A model generated the notes under the pieces. The model saw only the letters and a program-made list of their open reading frames with translations, had not been told where the DNA came from and did not search any database. The translations under genes and the position numbers were made by a program. Of a stretch of DNA of 64,000 nt, positions 11,640 through 23,969 are shown piece by piece; the stretch's first letter is position 1; each line of letters begins with the position of its first letter. The stretch is from Diphasiastrum complanatum (Eukaryota; Streptophyta; Lycopodiopsida; Lycopodiales; Lycopodiaceae): positions 216,408 to 280,407 of the forward strand of contig CM055110.1 of assembly GCA_029204225.1 (NCBI GenBank). The letters run 5' to 3'.

Positions 11640-13120
11640 ACTTTTTTATTTTATGAGAGAGAAGGATGTCAAATTATGTTACTGTCATACCAATAACATG
11701 TTGGCTGATATTCCAACAAAGCCTTTGCCAAAGGGTAAACACATTACCTTAGTTACTATGTTACCTTAGTCAGTGTGTTATGATAGAGATTCCAAGGATG
11801 CACGAGTTATAAATGCCTATTCAGACTCAGATTGGGCTAGAGAAACAGATCCTAGAAAATCCACCTTTGGCTACCTATGCTTTCTTGTAGGAGAACCAAT
11901 TTCATGGAACAATCAAAAGCAAAAATTCATTTCCTTGTCCATTACTGAGTCCGAATACGTTGTAGGCTAAAAGCATGGTTTCGTGGTACAACATGGACTG
12001 TCAAGGAAACTACTTTTTTTTCGATAGAAATGCACTCAAAAAAGATTTATTGTTTAACATTCTAAAGTAGGTCCACTAGAGCTGAAGAGACTATGTGGGC
12101 CCATCGTTACTAGGGATGCCTTCATTGCGTCACCTCATGGGTAGCCTCTATCAAGCTCCCTCCTAAATTCCCAAAAAGTGAAATGTACTACCAAAAGGTA
12201 CAATGAAAAATGGGTTTTTTTCTTTGTACCACCAATGATTACTCCAAGATTTGAAATTTCAGCAGATCAAACCAACAATACTCCATTGCGACAATCAAAA
12301 CTACTTTGTTTTTTCTCTCAACCCACGAACTCACTAAACACATTGAAGTTCAATTTCATTTTCTTAGCACATTACATTAGTTAGTATGTTACCTTAGTTA
12401 CTGTGTTATGATAGAGATTCCAAGGACTATTCAGACTCAGATTGGGCTAGAGAAACGGATACTGGAAAATCCACCTTTGGCTACCTATGCTTTCTTGTAA
12501 GAGGACCAATTTCATGGAACAATCGAAAGCAAAAACTCATTTCCTTGTCCATTACCGAGTCTGAATATGTTGCAGGCTAAAAGCATGGTTTGGCGGTACA
12601 ACATGGGCTGTCAAGGACACTACCTTTTTTGGGTAGAAATGCACTCCAAAAAGGTTTATTGTTTAACATTCTAAAGTGGGTCCACTAGAGCTGAAGAGAC
12701 TACGTGGGCCCATCGTTACTAGGGATGCCTTAATTGCATTAACTCATGGATAGCCTCTATCAAGCTCCCTCCTAAATTCCCAAAAAGAGAAATGTACTAC
12801 CAAAAGGTACAATGAAAAATGGGTTCTTTTTTTGTACCACCAATGATTACTCTAAGGTTTGAATCAAAACAACAATACTCCATTGCGACAATCAAAACTA
12901 CTTTGTTTTTTCTCTCAACCCACCAACTCACTAAACACATTGAAGTTCAATTTCATTTTCATAGAGAGAGTTTAGAATAAGGAGGTCGAATTAAGTTACT
13001 ATCATACCGATAACATGTTGGCCGATATTCCAACAAAGTCTTTGCCAAAGGGTAAAAACATTACCTTAGTTAGTATGTTAATTCTTCAGTCAGGTTTTTA
13101 GTGGTAAGCTTAAGGGGGAG
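11640..13120 (+). pseudogene. Scrambled copia-C RNase H fragments and polypurine tract
   Basis: Two partial, partly duplicated copies of a copia RNase H C-terminal region of a type different from A and B. The core is at 11773-11970 ('YSDSDWARETDPRKSTFGYL', 'SLSITESEYV') and again at about 12430-12580. The tail motif 'NNMLADIPTKPLPKGK' is at about 11690-11745 and 13010-13055. At 11640-11770 the tail precedes the core, so the order is rearranged. A polypurine tract TAAGGGGGAG at 13111-13120 marks the former 3' LTR start. Frames are broken throughout. Block 3 has only the first core (39743-39940). Confidence 0.85.
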
Positions 13121-15760
13121 TATTGCACATTAATTTTACTCTTGACCTAAATTCATTTTCCGAAGACTCCTATACAATTTAAATACTCACTCCCTACATA
13201 GATGATATGTTATGTAAACCGATCTCCAATTTTACAAACATTTTTATTTGGCTTCACATTAGCCTAATAGGATTTGTGATCAACTTTAGTTCTCCAAAGC
13301 CCATACTTAAATGATACTTATCACCTCTTTTTGACATGCCTTTAGTGGAATTCCTCTTTTTAATTTTGTTTTAGCAAAGATGCAAGGTTCATTTATGGGT
13401 ATTCAAGTCTATGTAACAAAAGAACCGTCGATGGAAATTTTTCAATGATCTCCAAGGTGCTTGGCCTTATCATTGGTCTATTTTCTAGGAAGTATTTAAA
13501 GGTTAGATGAAGTTCAAATTTTTGACCTAATTTTTTGTATTATGGTTTTGTTAAGCTTTAACTAATTAAATTATTGACTTTTCAATTTAGATTTGTGAAT
13601 GTGATTATACTCCAATCTCAAAATTAGATTTAGCCATTGGTGGAGGATGTATCCAATTGTTTTCTATATTGGATGAAGAATTGATCGAGTTTCCAATGAT
13701 GTGTCTTGAAGTCTCCTGCTTGATGGTCGGCAAAGATTATCTAAAATTTTCAATACTAAAAAGTGAATAGCTTTAATATTAATCATGACTATTGTGAATG
13801 CTAATCGTTATTATAATAAGTATTGATCCTGATTACTTGTGAATATTGATCGCGTTTACTAAAATATTATGAGTACTTATCATTATTATTGTGAATATAA
13901 GAGTTGTGAATATTTGAGGATCATTCCAACTTGATCTACCATTCGGAAATTTGTTTCTTTTTGACCAAAATTCCAAAATGGCAAACATATTTTGTGGCCA
14001 AATATTAAACCCTTTGTAAGAAACTATCATCAAACGAAGATCACCCATTATGTGCAATCTTAACTCTACAACTGTAAAAACTGTTAACTAATTTTGTGGT
14101 AGTGAATGTGATAATGTAAGCTCTTGCAACTTAAAACGTTAAAAAAAACAAATGAATCTCACCATAACTGAACTTACCAATAACCACCTGTTTAGCAAAA
14201 AAGCTTCTAAACGCATTTGTTTGTATCTCGAAGATAAAATTGTAATAAAAAAGATCTCCTTTAACAATCCAACAATTTCACCATTATGGAAAGGCCTTTG
14301 TGGTATGACACCACGAGGTTTTTGTTTTATTCGGAGAAGAAAAATGTATCCCAACACCTAAATAGGAATCTCATGTTCTTAGAATTCCATTAACCTAATC
14401 ATTTGCTTGATTATCTAGATGAGTACTCGTTTACTCCAGGCGTAAATCCAATCATGTACAACTAAGATATTACAACCTATGATATAAGCCTTGTGTCTAA
14501 TTATACGCCAGGTTGAAATACGCACATAGCCAGATAAAAAGTTAGAACAATATTGCCGGTGAAATAGGTAAGAAAGTATTGTCAATATGCAGAGAATGTA
14601 CCAAGCAGGCAGTAGTGTTTACTGTATACGCTAATAGTGATGTTAACCTTGATTGAACTGGGCTTTCTGGTTCTTACAATGCTTACCTCATAATCTTAAC
14701 ATTGAATATTGAATGGTACACTAACTACCTAAGGCACACTGAGGACAAAAAGAACAACAGTTGTATAGTTTAACTGCACAAAAACAATATCACAAAGCTG
14801 AAGATCACCTTTGCATCGTCAACAAGCGACTTGTGCATCACATCCAAGGCACAAAACTTCCCTCCCTACCGTTTTTGTATAGTAACCAGATTCCAGTTGG
14901 TTTGACAACCCAGTCTAGATTCGGATTTCCTTCATGCTGTGAAAGGTAGCAAGAAAACAATAAGTTTTGAGGTCATATACGCAAATAGATACTCATAACA
15001 ACGTAGGCATTCTCCAAGCTCCATTGACATTGCTGGTACTGCCAAGGTTTTATAGATTCTAATTTTATTATAACTTAGATTGCAAAAAGACGTCAATCTA
15101 TAAACAAATAGAAATTAAGAGTACGACAAGATAGTGGCACACTTCAGATAGACCATGTCTATTCGTGTATCAGGTTTCTCTGGCTAAAAATCCTATACTT
15201 GATGCAAGTTGCAGCAGCGGATTTGCTATTTGTTTTATGCTAAGTCCATGTCCAGTGTAATTCGAATGGAAAAGCAAAGACAGACCATTAGCCTGCAGAA
15301 TGCACGTGTAACAATCGCAAGACATACTTACCTAATTAAGACGTCGTGGGGATGTGGACATTTCCTGACTTCTGGGTGGAATGACAACACAGCGGCTGAG
15401 TGAAAAAAGGGAGCCACACTTTGTTAAACGCATCGACTGAACGCTGGGATTATAAGCTTTAATGACACAGGCTATCGGCAGTTGAAAACACATGACAAGG
15501 ATACAAGGATCATTTACAGCTAGGGAGGCAACTTAGGAAGCGTAAATAGGATGCTGGACAGCAAGACAGGAAGAAGTCCTGAGCTGTACATCGAGAGTTC
15601 AGGAGCACGAATGTCCTGTGGAAGCCAGCAACGACTGTGCCAGCGGAGCTTCAGAGGTCGTTGCGTGGCAAAAGAGGGAATGCGCATTCATTTTAGATTT
15701 TTGCAATATATAATTTAATATTCCAAAATCACGAGCAGGACTCAGACCATGACACTTTAG
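13121..15760. other. Decayed LTR remnant and flank of the SPH gene, no gene found
   Basis: The sequence after the polypurine tract (TATTGCACATTAATTTTAC...) is probably a decayed copia-C LTR. The rest is AT-rich, colinear with 40316-42855 in block 3, and includes the downstream flank of the minus-strand SPH gene. Short frames at 13833-14361, 14761-14949 and 15209-15403 overlap each other on both strands and have no recognisable content. Confidence 0.55.
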
Positions 15761-16102
15761 CTATGCAATCGAAAGAATTAGCGGAGAAAGAAGGTTTAGC
15801 CTTACATCCAAGTTCAATTTCCAAGTCCATATCTGCAGGTTGGCTGCCTGCAATGTCATGCCATCCCTTCTTGTGAAATCACAGATGTATTCGGTTTGTT
15901 CATTTGCAGTGAAATTATAAGACCAACTGAGACCACTCCGGACCACATGGACGCACAAAGATTTAGTCCCATCTGAACAACTCGCTGTTATGAAATCATC
16001 ACATAGGTTTGTTACGCTAAAAGAAGCGTCTAGAGATGAAGCGCAAGACACCTGAAGTAGAAACAAGGTGGCAAACATAGAGAAAAAGTGAATGATTGCC
16101 AT
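15761..16102 (-). CDS. S-protein homologue (plant self-incompatibility S1 family), truncated
   Basis: 113 residues. An N-terminal hydrophobic signal peptide (about residues 1-23, 'FFSMFATLFLLQVS') predicts a secreted protein. The body follows the S1/SPH pattern: 'SFSVTNLC', then a cysteine and 'SDGTKSLCVHVV' (the family usually has LG.H here), 'LSWSYNFTANEQTEYICDF'. SPH proteins are small secreted ligands; poppy PrsS controls pollen rejection, and most others have unknown roles. The usual C-terminal third with its last cysteines and tryptophan is missing after 'QIWTWKLNLDV', so it is truncated or lacks a 3' exon. The start is the Met opening the signal peptide, just inside a GA tract (16105-16156). 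Paralogues lie at 23595-23885 and 43988-44285. It may be a pseudogene. Confidence 0.6.
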   Translation of the reverse strand: MAIIHFFSMFATLFLLQVSCASSLDASFSVTNLCDDFITASCSDGTKSLCVHVVRSGLSWSYNFTANEQTEYICDFTRRDGMTLQAANLQIWTWKLNLDVRLNLLSPLILSIA

Positions 16103-16104
16103 AG

Positions 16105-16120
16105 GGAGAGAGAGAGAGCG

Positions 16121-16156
<36 letters not shown>
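16105..16156. repeat. (GA)n tract at the SPH start codon
   Basis: An imperfect GA run with GCGA interruptions directly 5' of the minus-strand SPH ATG, i.e. in its 5' UTR (a CT run on the coding strand). The same position is occupied by GA tracts at 23887-23966 and 44286-44299. Confidence 0.95.
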
Positions 16157-16158
<2 letters not shown>

Positions 16159-16619
16159 TGCTTTACCTTTGTGTACTTGCTTTATAACGACACTAGAGAC
16201 GACATTAGCTGGAGTAGAAAAATTTCAAACCAAAAGCGACGGTGCTAAATTCCAAATGAGTAATTCCCCCTAAAACCAGTTCCAGCGGGAGTATTCGAAT
16301 TAGAAAGCACTAATTCTTAGTTCATGCTACTTTAGCCATTAGCGAGAAAAGTACATCAAATAATTTATATTTCTTAGTGTTTACTTGTGTTCTTTACACT
16401 AATATAGTGAATAAACTATGCATGTTTATTATTGTTATGATTTAATCAAAATCAATCACAATTGCATGCATCCTCGTGCTCGAGGGAATTATGTGTAAAG
16501 CCCATAATAGCCTTGGTCTATTGAAAGAAAGTTCTAACCTTTACATCGGATCCACTGCACTTAGAGCCATGGCTCTAAAATCTAGAAAGCCCTTCGTATT
16601 TATTATTTAAAGTGTCAAC
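16157..16619. other. Upstream flank of SPH copy 1
   Basis: AT-rich flank colinear with 23967-24480 and 44300-44720. It would contain the promoter of the minus-strand SPH gene, but I cannot single out a TATA box with confidence. Confidence 0.5.
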
Positions 16620-17799
16620 AAATACAATAATATCACATGTCAACAGCATAGGTCATTTTTTGGGTGTTGAGATTCTTTCCACGCATATTCATCTATGTTT
16701 ACTTGTTTATTTGTTTATTTTTTAATTTTGCAAATGTTTGTTGATTTTTTGGAATCTCACTACATAGGATAGAGTTGGTGTTTTTTGTGGCAAACCTTTT
16801 AAGGATTACCAGGTTTATGACTTAATCTACAAACTTTTGATGACTGAATATTGATTTTTAATGGTTTTCATGGGTTTTTATGCATCCCCAAAGGAATCCT
16901 CATAGAAGTCCCAAACCTGCAAATTTTTACATTCATTACTGAAAATGGTTGGTTGTTCTTTAATCTTATTTTGAATGCAAATTGATCTAGGATAGGCATC
17001 TGAGAATGGTGCAATTTTCCAGAATCTCAAATTCAACAAGAATTCTTTTAATGAATCTAAATTGATAAGGGAATAGGCCAATTATATCACTAAACATTAA
17101 TTACTATTTCATCCTAAATGCCATTCTATTTCATTCTAAATGACTTAAATTAATGGCAAATTAGAGAATGATTGTAAATTACAAAGTGTATTGAGCTCTA
17201 CTTTGTAATAAATTATACATTTAATGTGCAGGTCAGTGTTTTTGTATATGATATAGAAGATTAAATGAGCTAACTTTGTCCGATGTATTAAAATTGACAT
17301 CATAAAGGCAAATTCTATTAATTGGGGCCAAACTATTTCGAAGATGTAGATATGTAATGATGTAAACCTAGCCAAGTGACTGGTCATGTTAATATCCATG
17401 TTATTTCTAAAGCAATGTCTACAAACCTCTATGCACTATAACTAGGTGAGACGTGTCATTTGATGTCATGTTAACAGCCATGTTATTTTTGAAGCTACAT
17501 TTACAAACCGCACTGCAGTATAACTAGCTAAGAGTGTATCATTTGATGTATGAGTTTTACGAGAAGTAATCAATAGTTTGATCTAACTGCTATGTAGACT
17601 TTCTTCTTAACTTTCTTCCAACACATGTTCAATATGTCAGTATTTTCATATTTGCTATTGATTACTATTAATTGAATTCTGATCTCATAGGGCAAATATA
17701 ACATTGTCCAAACAATTACGAAACCTAAGAGACCTACTATAACTAAAAGGTATTTACGTCGATTAGACCGAGGAAATGTAAAAATTATTGAGGGTCTTT
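16620..17799 (-). repeat. Inverted-repeat arm X, minus orientation (block 1)
   Basis: Reverse complement of the 9287-10668 arm, extended outwards beyond the copia-A insertion point. At 16620 it jumps from ATCACATGTCAACA directly to GCATAGGTCATT. Comparison with 24780-25262 shows that about 460 bp between short repeats was lost. It includes two diverged neighbouring repeats of about 90 bp (17400-17545), each with a CTATAACTAG core. Confidence 0.85.
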
Positions 17800-18769
17800 G
17801 AAATGTTCAATCTTAGTGCTCTAAGATTCTTGGCTACAGTTACCAAAGTAAAACATATACACTTTTAACTCTGAATTGGTATCAATAATGTTTGTAACAA
17901 CTATATTGTCGCCAGTACGATATTACCAAAACCTTTGATGTTACTAGATGTCAAAGTAAAATGGAAATATCTGTTGATAACTAGTACGTTTACAACAAAG
18001 TACCCCCAATCAACTTATTATGAAGTTTTTAGCACACTACAGGATCTTTATGGGGTGTTGTGTTTGCACGAGAATGATCAAAGAACAATTTAGTTGAAAA
18101 ATCCAAGGCAAGAGCACAATGGCATACCACAGACTGGAAAAACTCTTTACTATGATAGATAGTTATCAGAAATAATTCTAAGTGCTCATTATGGGGAAAA
18201 GAGCCTGCTCTCGGGTGGCGAGATAAAATGATAACCAAAAAACTCGGGTAGAGAATGAGCCCAAAACACCAAAATCTCAATATTCACAATATGGCAAAAC
18301 AAGCCAAAGTTTTCCTACACCAATGAGGCTTGAGTTCCTACAGTGGATTTGCATGGAATGTCCACATCTTCCAGTTAACTCATATATCATAGATCCACAT
18401 GTAAAACTGCATGCATGGATGTTGCATGGATTGCATGTCAGCTCCCTAAGCTACCTAGACATGTGTAGATTATGTAAACTGATTTGCATGTTGCATGCAC
18501 TGATTGCATGTCAGCTCCCTAAGCTACCTAGACATGTGTAGATTATGTAAATTGATTTGCATGTTGCATGCATGCATTCTAACTAGCATTGCATGTCATC
18601 TAATATTTTGCATGACGTCATAATTGAATCTACCTAACTCAAATTCAACCTATTCTAGAAGGTTATCTACTCACTTCACATACCTTAATGTACAGTAAAA
18701 TATTTACAAGAAATAAGGAGAGCATAGCCCCCTAAGTCAACACGTGAAGATATGTTTTACGACTTTTCA
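17800..18769 (-). repeat. Copia-B 3' LTR (block 1)
   Basis: On the minus strand a polypurine tract AAGGAGGG precedes TGAAAAGTCGTAAAACAT at 18769. Counterparts start TGTGAAAAG (47459) and TGTAAAAAG (27941). It shares a CATTCTCTACCCGAG motif with the copia-A LTR, so the two families are related. The far end near 17800 is an estimate because no second LTR or target duplication is available. Confidence 0.65.
18431..18576. repeat. 73-bp tandem duplication in the copia-B LTR
   Basis: Two consecutive 73-bp units beginning TTGCATGTCAGCTCC at 18431 and 18504. Also present as two units in block 3 (about 47120-47265) but as a single unit in block 2 (about 27675-27750). Confidence 0.9.
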
Positions 18770-18786
18770 CCCTCCTTGAAATATAT

Positions 18787-21700
18787 CTACCTATTCACCA
18801 TAGACTTTGAGATTAAGCCAAGATTAGATCTCATCTTGACAAATGCATTCTTGAGCAATGGCTTGGTGAGAAGATCTACAACACAATTTGAAGATCCAAC
18901 ATGCTCCAATAAGATCTCTCTCCCAATTACTTTCTCTCTAACAAAGTGATGAGCTACCTCGATGTGTTTGCTCCTTGCATGGAATACAAGATTGTTTGCA
19001 AGAGCATGAGCCGAAATGTTATCATTATTGATAATTGGAAGGTCTTCATCTGCATAACACTTTAGCTCCATAAGTAGCCTCTTGATCCATAAAACTTCCT
19101 TAGTTATGATTGTAAGAGCTTTGTACTCAGCTTCACAAAATGACAAGGATATAGTTGCTTGCTTCTTTGATAGCCAAAAGACTAGATTCCCTCCAATGAA
19201 AACGGTGTAATCACTTGTGGATTTTCTATCCATTCAGTCTCTTGCAAAATATGAGTTTGAAAATGCAACAAAAGTTAGATCGCCTCCTTTATAGATCAAT
19301 CCATAGTCTAAGGTAGAAGATACATATCTCAAGATTCTCTTTGCCAATTTCCAATGACATATCTTTGGATCCTACATGTATTGGCTTAATTTGTGCACAC
19401 TAAAACTTAGATCAGGCCTAGTGACTCTTAATCAAATAAGAGAGCCAATAAGACTCCTATAAAGAGTGAACTCCTTGAAGGATCTTTTATCCTCTTTTGT
19501 AGGAACTTTTACAATTTGCTCCGTTAGAGTATCTATGCATTTATAGTTTTCCATTTGAAATTTCTTAAACATGGAAAGAGCATAACCACTTTGACTTATG
19601 AAAGCTTGACCTTTCCAAAAGTCAATTTCTAGGCCTAAAATGTAGTGAAGAACTCCTAGATTTTGCATCTTAAATTCACTTCCAAGTGCAAATTTCGTTT
19701 CTTCAAGTAGCTCCTCATTATTTCCACTAAAAATTAAATCATTTACAAAGATGAGTTGAATAGCTACAAAGTTATTTACAAACTTAATGTACAATGAAGG
19801 GTCGTATTCACTAAGATGAAATCCGAGTGATATGAGAAAGGAGTTGAGCCTTGCATACCAAGACCTCTTGGTGCTTGTTTTAGTCCATAGAGACTTCTGA
19901 AGAAAAGACAAAGTTTTGTTTCTTTAACAACCTTCACGAATCCAGGTGGTTGCTCCATATAAATCTTCTCCTCAAGGTAGCAATTGAGGAAGGCATTAGA
20001 GATATCAAGTTGAAACATCCTCCACATTGTGATAACATGCAAGAGAAATGAGAATTCTTATAGTTACCATTTTTGCAATATGTGCAAAAGTGTCTTCATA
20101 GTCAGGACCTTTGATTTGAGAGTGGCACAAAGTCTTGCTTTGAATTTGTTGATGCATACATCATTGTTGTACTTGGTTTTGAATACCCATTTGCATCCAA
20201 TGACATGCATCTTGCTAGGTGGCTCCACAAGCTCCCATGTATTGTTTGACATCAAGGCTTCAAACTCTTGGGTCATTGCTTCAACCCACTCCTTGGATTG
20301 AAGTGCTTCTTGGACATCTTTAGGCTCTTCATCTGATATGAAGAATGCATGATAGGAAGTTTCATCTTCCACTTGCCTTCCTTCTTCATTATATGTGAGC
20401 CTTCTTGGCTCGGATCTTTCTCTTCTGGATATACTAGGTGTAGGTGCTTGAAGTTGCACCTCCTCAAAGACTCGGCCCCGCCACATCTTGAACAACATCA
20501 AGATTGATGACTATAGATCCTACATGAGGTTCCTTGATCTTTGCCTCATCCAAGTTAAACTTCTAATCTTCATGGAAGTCACATTTCAACTTACAACATT
20601 CTTGTTAGTAGAGGGAACATAAATTTTATATGCTTTCTTATAAGATGCATATCCAACAAAAATACCTTTAATAGCACTAGGATCATTCTTTTTACTAGTC
20701 TCTAAAGGAACATGCACATAGCATAAGCAGCCAAAGATCCTAAGATGATCTACCTTAGGCTTTTTCTTGTACAACATTTCAAATGGTGTTCTTCCTTCTA
20801 TAGCAAGATTAGGATGCCTATTACAAAGATTATTTGCACATGCAACTACTTCTCCCCAAACTTCTTTAGGCAGATATGCTTCTAGCATGATAGCTTTTGC
20901 ACATTCACACAATGTTCTATTTTTTCTTTCAGCAACTACATTTTGTTGAGGAGTATAAGAACAAGAAAATGCTCCTTGTGTTCCCTCTTGCCCACAATTG
21001 TTTTTAAACTTATTAGAGGTGTATTTACCTCCACTGTAAGGAAGACATCATAAACCATGCATTAGGAGAGTTTTGAGCTCCAAAAAGACCTTTAAGAATT
21101 CGTGCAAGATATAGATTATATTATTATAATATTATAGCACTAATACTTTTGACTTGCCATAACTTTCTAATCGTAGCTCAAAAGTATGTCATGTAACATA
21201 TCATTGGAAACTCTTGTCGAGCTAAATTCAGACTTACCACTAAAAAGTTATGCCACTTTTAGTGTGGAATCAAAATGTGGACTCAAAAAGTTATGTTACA
21301 TAGATTTCAAATTTGAGTCTTTTGATTGGTCCATGTGTAAAAAAAAATTGAGAGAAAATATAAAAAGGGTCTTTATAAAGGGTCTTTTTTGGATATAGAA
21401 CTCCTCTAATGGATTTAGAAGATAGCATATAGATCCAAGAATATCTTGTGTAATCATCTATGAAAGAAACAAAACAATTTGCTCCTCCTTTGCTCTTAGT
21501 AGAAGAGAAATGAACATCAAAATGCCAAATGGTTGTTGAGTCTTGATGCTAGATCTTGGAAAAGGTCTTCTATGTGATTTTGCCAAGACACAAGCTTCAC
21601 AGGGTCAAAGCTCCTTTGACAGTGTCTTTGGTAGTCCAACAACTTTTCCTTCCTTGATCATAGATTGCATGGCTTTGAAATTGGGATGACCCAATCTTTT

Positions 21701-23160
21701 ATGCCATATATCCTCTTGATGAAGCTTGGTCTCATAAACAACATCATAAATGTTAGCACTTTCCCTAGAATCTAGCTTGTACAGCTTCCTAGCTCTAGCT
21801 CCTCCAATTATCACTTCATTCTCCCTTGAGATTACACACTTGTCAACATGAAATTTGACATCCAACTACAATCAAACAATTGTCCTACACTTATGAGGTT
21901 CTTGGTTAGTTTAGGCACATAAAGTACATCATGCAAACAAAAAGATCTTGATGATGATGCATGCAGTGGAATACTCCCTATTCCCTCAATTCTACACTCT
22001 ACATCATTAGCAGGTTAGATTGATCTTTTTGCACCTACATATGGCATGACACTTGTGAAATAGTTTCTTGAACTAGACATATGGGAACTCGCCCCACTAT
22101 CTATCCACCATATTTCTTCATTCTTGAAAGGAATGGATGAAAGACTATACATCATTAAAGAATTGTCTCTTTCACTCTCATTACCTCACACTCTTTCTCA
22201 TTAGTAAGGTTAGCTTGCTTGGACTGGTTCTTCTTCTTGAAACAATTTGATGCATAGTGGCTCTTTTTGCCACAAAAGAAACATTTGATCTTTGACAGCT
22301 TCTTCTCGCCACTGGATGTTGCAGCTTGTGAGGATTGATCCTCACCACCTTCTTTGGCTTTATCCTTCTTGAAGTGTTGTTGACCTTTTCCCTTGCCTCT
22401 TGACTTCTCCTTGGTGAAATGCGCTATGTCATCTGCACCATCCTTCAATGAAAGTTTGTTGATCCTCAATATCTTGTTCTCTTGTCAGCTTTCTTCAGCA
22501 ATGAGATCTCCTTGAAGAGTCTCCAAAGATGGAAGCTCCTCCCTAACAACATAAGTCTGCACAATATTGTCATACTCATTTATTAGTCCATTAAGGACTA
22601 CTTGAACAAGCTTAGTGTTCTTAAGAGCATCACCAATACCAGTAACTCTTGATGAAGATCTTTAACTCTCATTAAATAATTTGAAGCACTCTCATCTACT
22701 CTTTGATAACTTAGAAAGATCTAATTTCTAAGTGTAAGAAATCTTGAAGTATTCTTAATTTCATAGATTGTTTTAAGATTGCCCCGAGCCTCCTTGGTAG
22801 TAGTGCATGTACTGATGTCCCTTTACATTTCATTTGTGACATTCGTTTTTATAAAATGAACAGCAATTCTAGTTCTCTTCTTGAATGCTGCAATTTCATT
22901 AGGTGTTGCGGGTTCTTCTTCGGCTCCACTAACAATGTCCATTACATCTTGTAAATAATGATTCCATCCTTATCTTCCACATTGCATAATTGGAGGATGT
23001 TAATCCCCCACTATGCTCCAGAAAATGTGAACTAGTTGAAGCAAGTTCTCTATGAGAAGTTCTAGTAATGACAAAGATGGAGATGAATATGTTGCTTGCA
23101 ATCTCAACCTCAAATCTTACACTTATAATGTTGATCCAACCTATGAAATGTAGCAACAAT
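18787..23160 (-). pseudogene. Copia-B gag-pol pseudogene (block 1, nearly full length)
   Basis: An almost complete Ty1/copia internal region on the minus strand, 5' end at the right. In order: gag N-terminus (23159-22930, 'NYAMWKIRMESLF'); CCHC zinc knuckle 'CFFCGKKSHYASNC' (about 22250); integrase zinc region 'WHKRLGHPNF' (about 21700); integrase core from 'SGGKYTS' through 'NVVAERKNR' to 'LRIFGCLCYVHVPLE' (21040-20586); linker and RT (20501-19432); RNase H (19233-18787). Many stops and frameshifts break it. The RT catalytic box reads FVND where the family has YVDD. A MITE at 21065-21406 interrupts the integrase, with about 100 bp of integrase also lost. No 5' LTR or primer site is seen at the right end. 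Confidence 0.93.
21065..21406. mobile_element. MITE copy 1, flanked by TA (342 bp)
   Basis: Inserted in copia-B integrase. The terminal inverted repeats, clearest in the second copy at 57311-57671, read GAGGAGTTTTGAGTTCC at one end and GAGGAGTTCTAAATCC at the other. Both copies lie between TA dinucleotides, the target duplication of Tc1/mariner-type elements. The left end here is slightly altered (GGAGAGTTTTGAG). It has no coding capacity, so it is non-autonomous. Confidence 0.8.
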
Positions 23161-23448
23161 ATGTGAGATCAAGCTCACAACTAAAAAATCAATCTATCTT
23201 GAGTTTGGATCTAGCTTCTATTGGGATCCCACCCCCAATCGCCTAGCCACCCGCTTGTTCTTGACCCCAAAAGGGCTGGTACCAGGGGACTAGAGACAAT
23301 GTGCAAGTTACTTCTTATATGGAGAGGAATCCAACGACCATAACTACTTATGGGACAATGAGGATAACCAACATGCGCTCAAGCACCTTCACACAAGCAA
23401 ATAGGTGCACAAGCCTCTTGTGCATGGCTTGACAACAGTCCCGTAACA
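23161..23448. other. Junction between copia-B and the second SPH block
   Basis: Unassigned sequence between the gag start of copia-B and the start of block 2 (homology to 15648 onward begins near 23449 at AGAGGTCGTTGC). It contains TGGTACCAGCCC on the minus strand at about 23270-23285, faintly like a Met-tRNA primer site. No LTR end adjoins it. Confidence 0.4.
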
Positions 23449-23594
23449 AAGAGGTCGTTGCCTGGCAAAAGAGGGATCGTACATTCATTTTAGATTTTTG
23501 GCATATGCAATTTAATATTACAAAATCTCGAGCATGACTCAGACCACGACACTTTGGCTATGCAATCAAAAGAATTAGTGAAGAAAGAATGTCT

Positions 23595-23885
23595 AGCCTT
23601 ACGTCCAAGTGCATTTTCTAAGTCCATATCTACAAGTTGGCTGCCTGCAATGTCATGCCCTCCCTTCTTGTGAAATCACAAATGTGTTTGATTTGTTCAT
23701 TCACAGTGAAACTATACGACCAATTGAGACCACTATGGACCACATGGATGCCCACAGATTTAGTCTCATTTGAGCAACACAATGCTATGAAATTATCACT
23801 TAGGTTTGTTACACAAAAGAAAGTGACCGAAAGACACCTGAAGTAGAAACAAGCTTGCAAACATAGGGAATAAGTGAATGATCAT
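23595..23885 (-). pseudogene. S-protein homologue pseudogene (copy 2)
   Basis: Second SPH copy. The expected ATG is at 23885-23883 and opens a signal peptide like copy 1 ('MIIHLFPMFASLFLLQVSF'). A short deletion at the signal-peptide cleavage region then shifts the frame. The body continues in another frame with 'VTNLSDNFIALCCSNETKSV', 'GIHVVHSGLNWSYSF' and 'HICDFTRREGMTLQAANL', ending in a stop. The cysteine lost in copy 3 and the LG.H-type glycine lost in copy 1 are both kept here. A long GA tract precedes the start. Confidence 0.8.
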
Positions 23886-23886
23886 C

Positions 23887-23966
<80 letters not shown>
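23887..23966. repeat. (GA)n tract upstream of SPH copy 2
   Basis: About 40 GA units with one AAAG interruption, directly 5' of the minus-strand SPH start. Confidence 0.97.

Positions 23967-23969
<3 letters not shown>

Noticed and set aside
23265-23290. Primer-binding site for copia-B (TGGTACCAGCCC on the minus strand)
   Set aside because: Several mismatches to TGGTATCAGAGC and no LTR end beside it.
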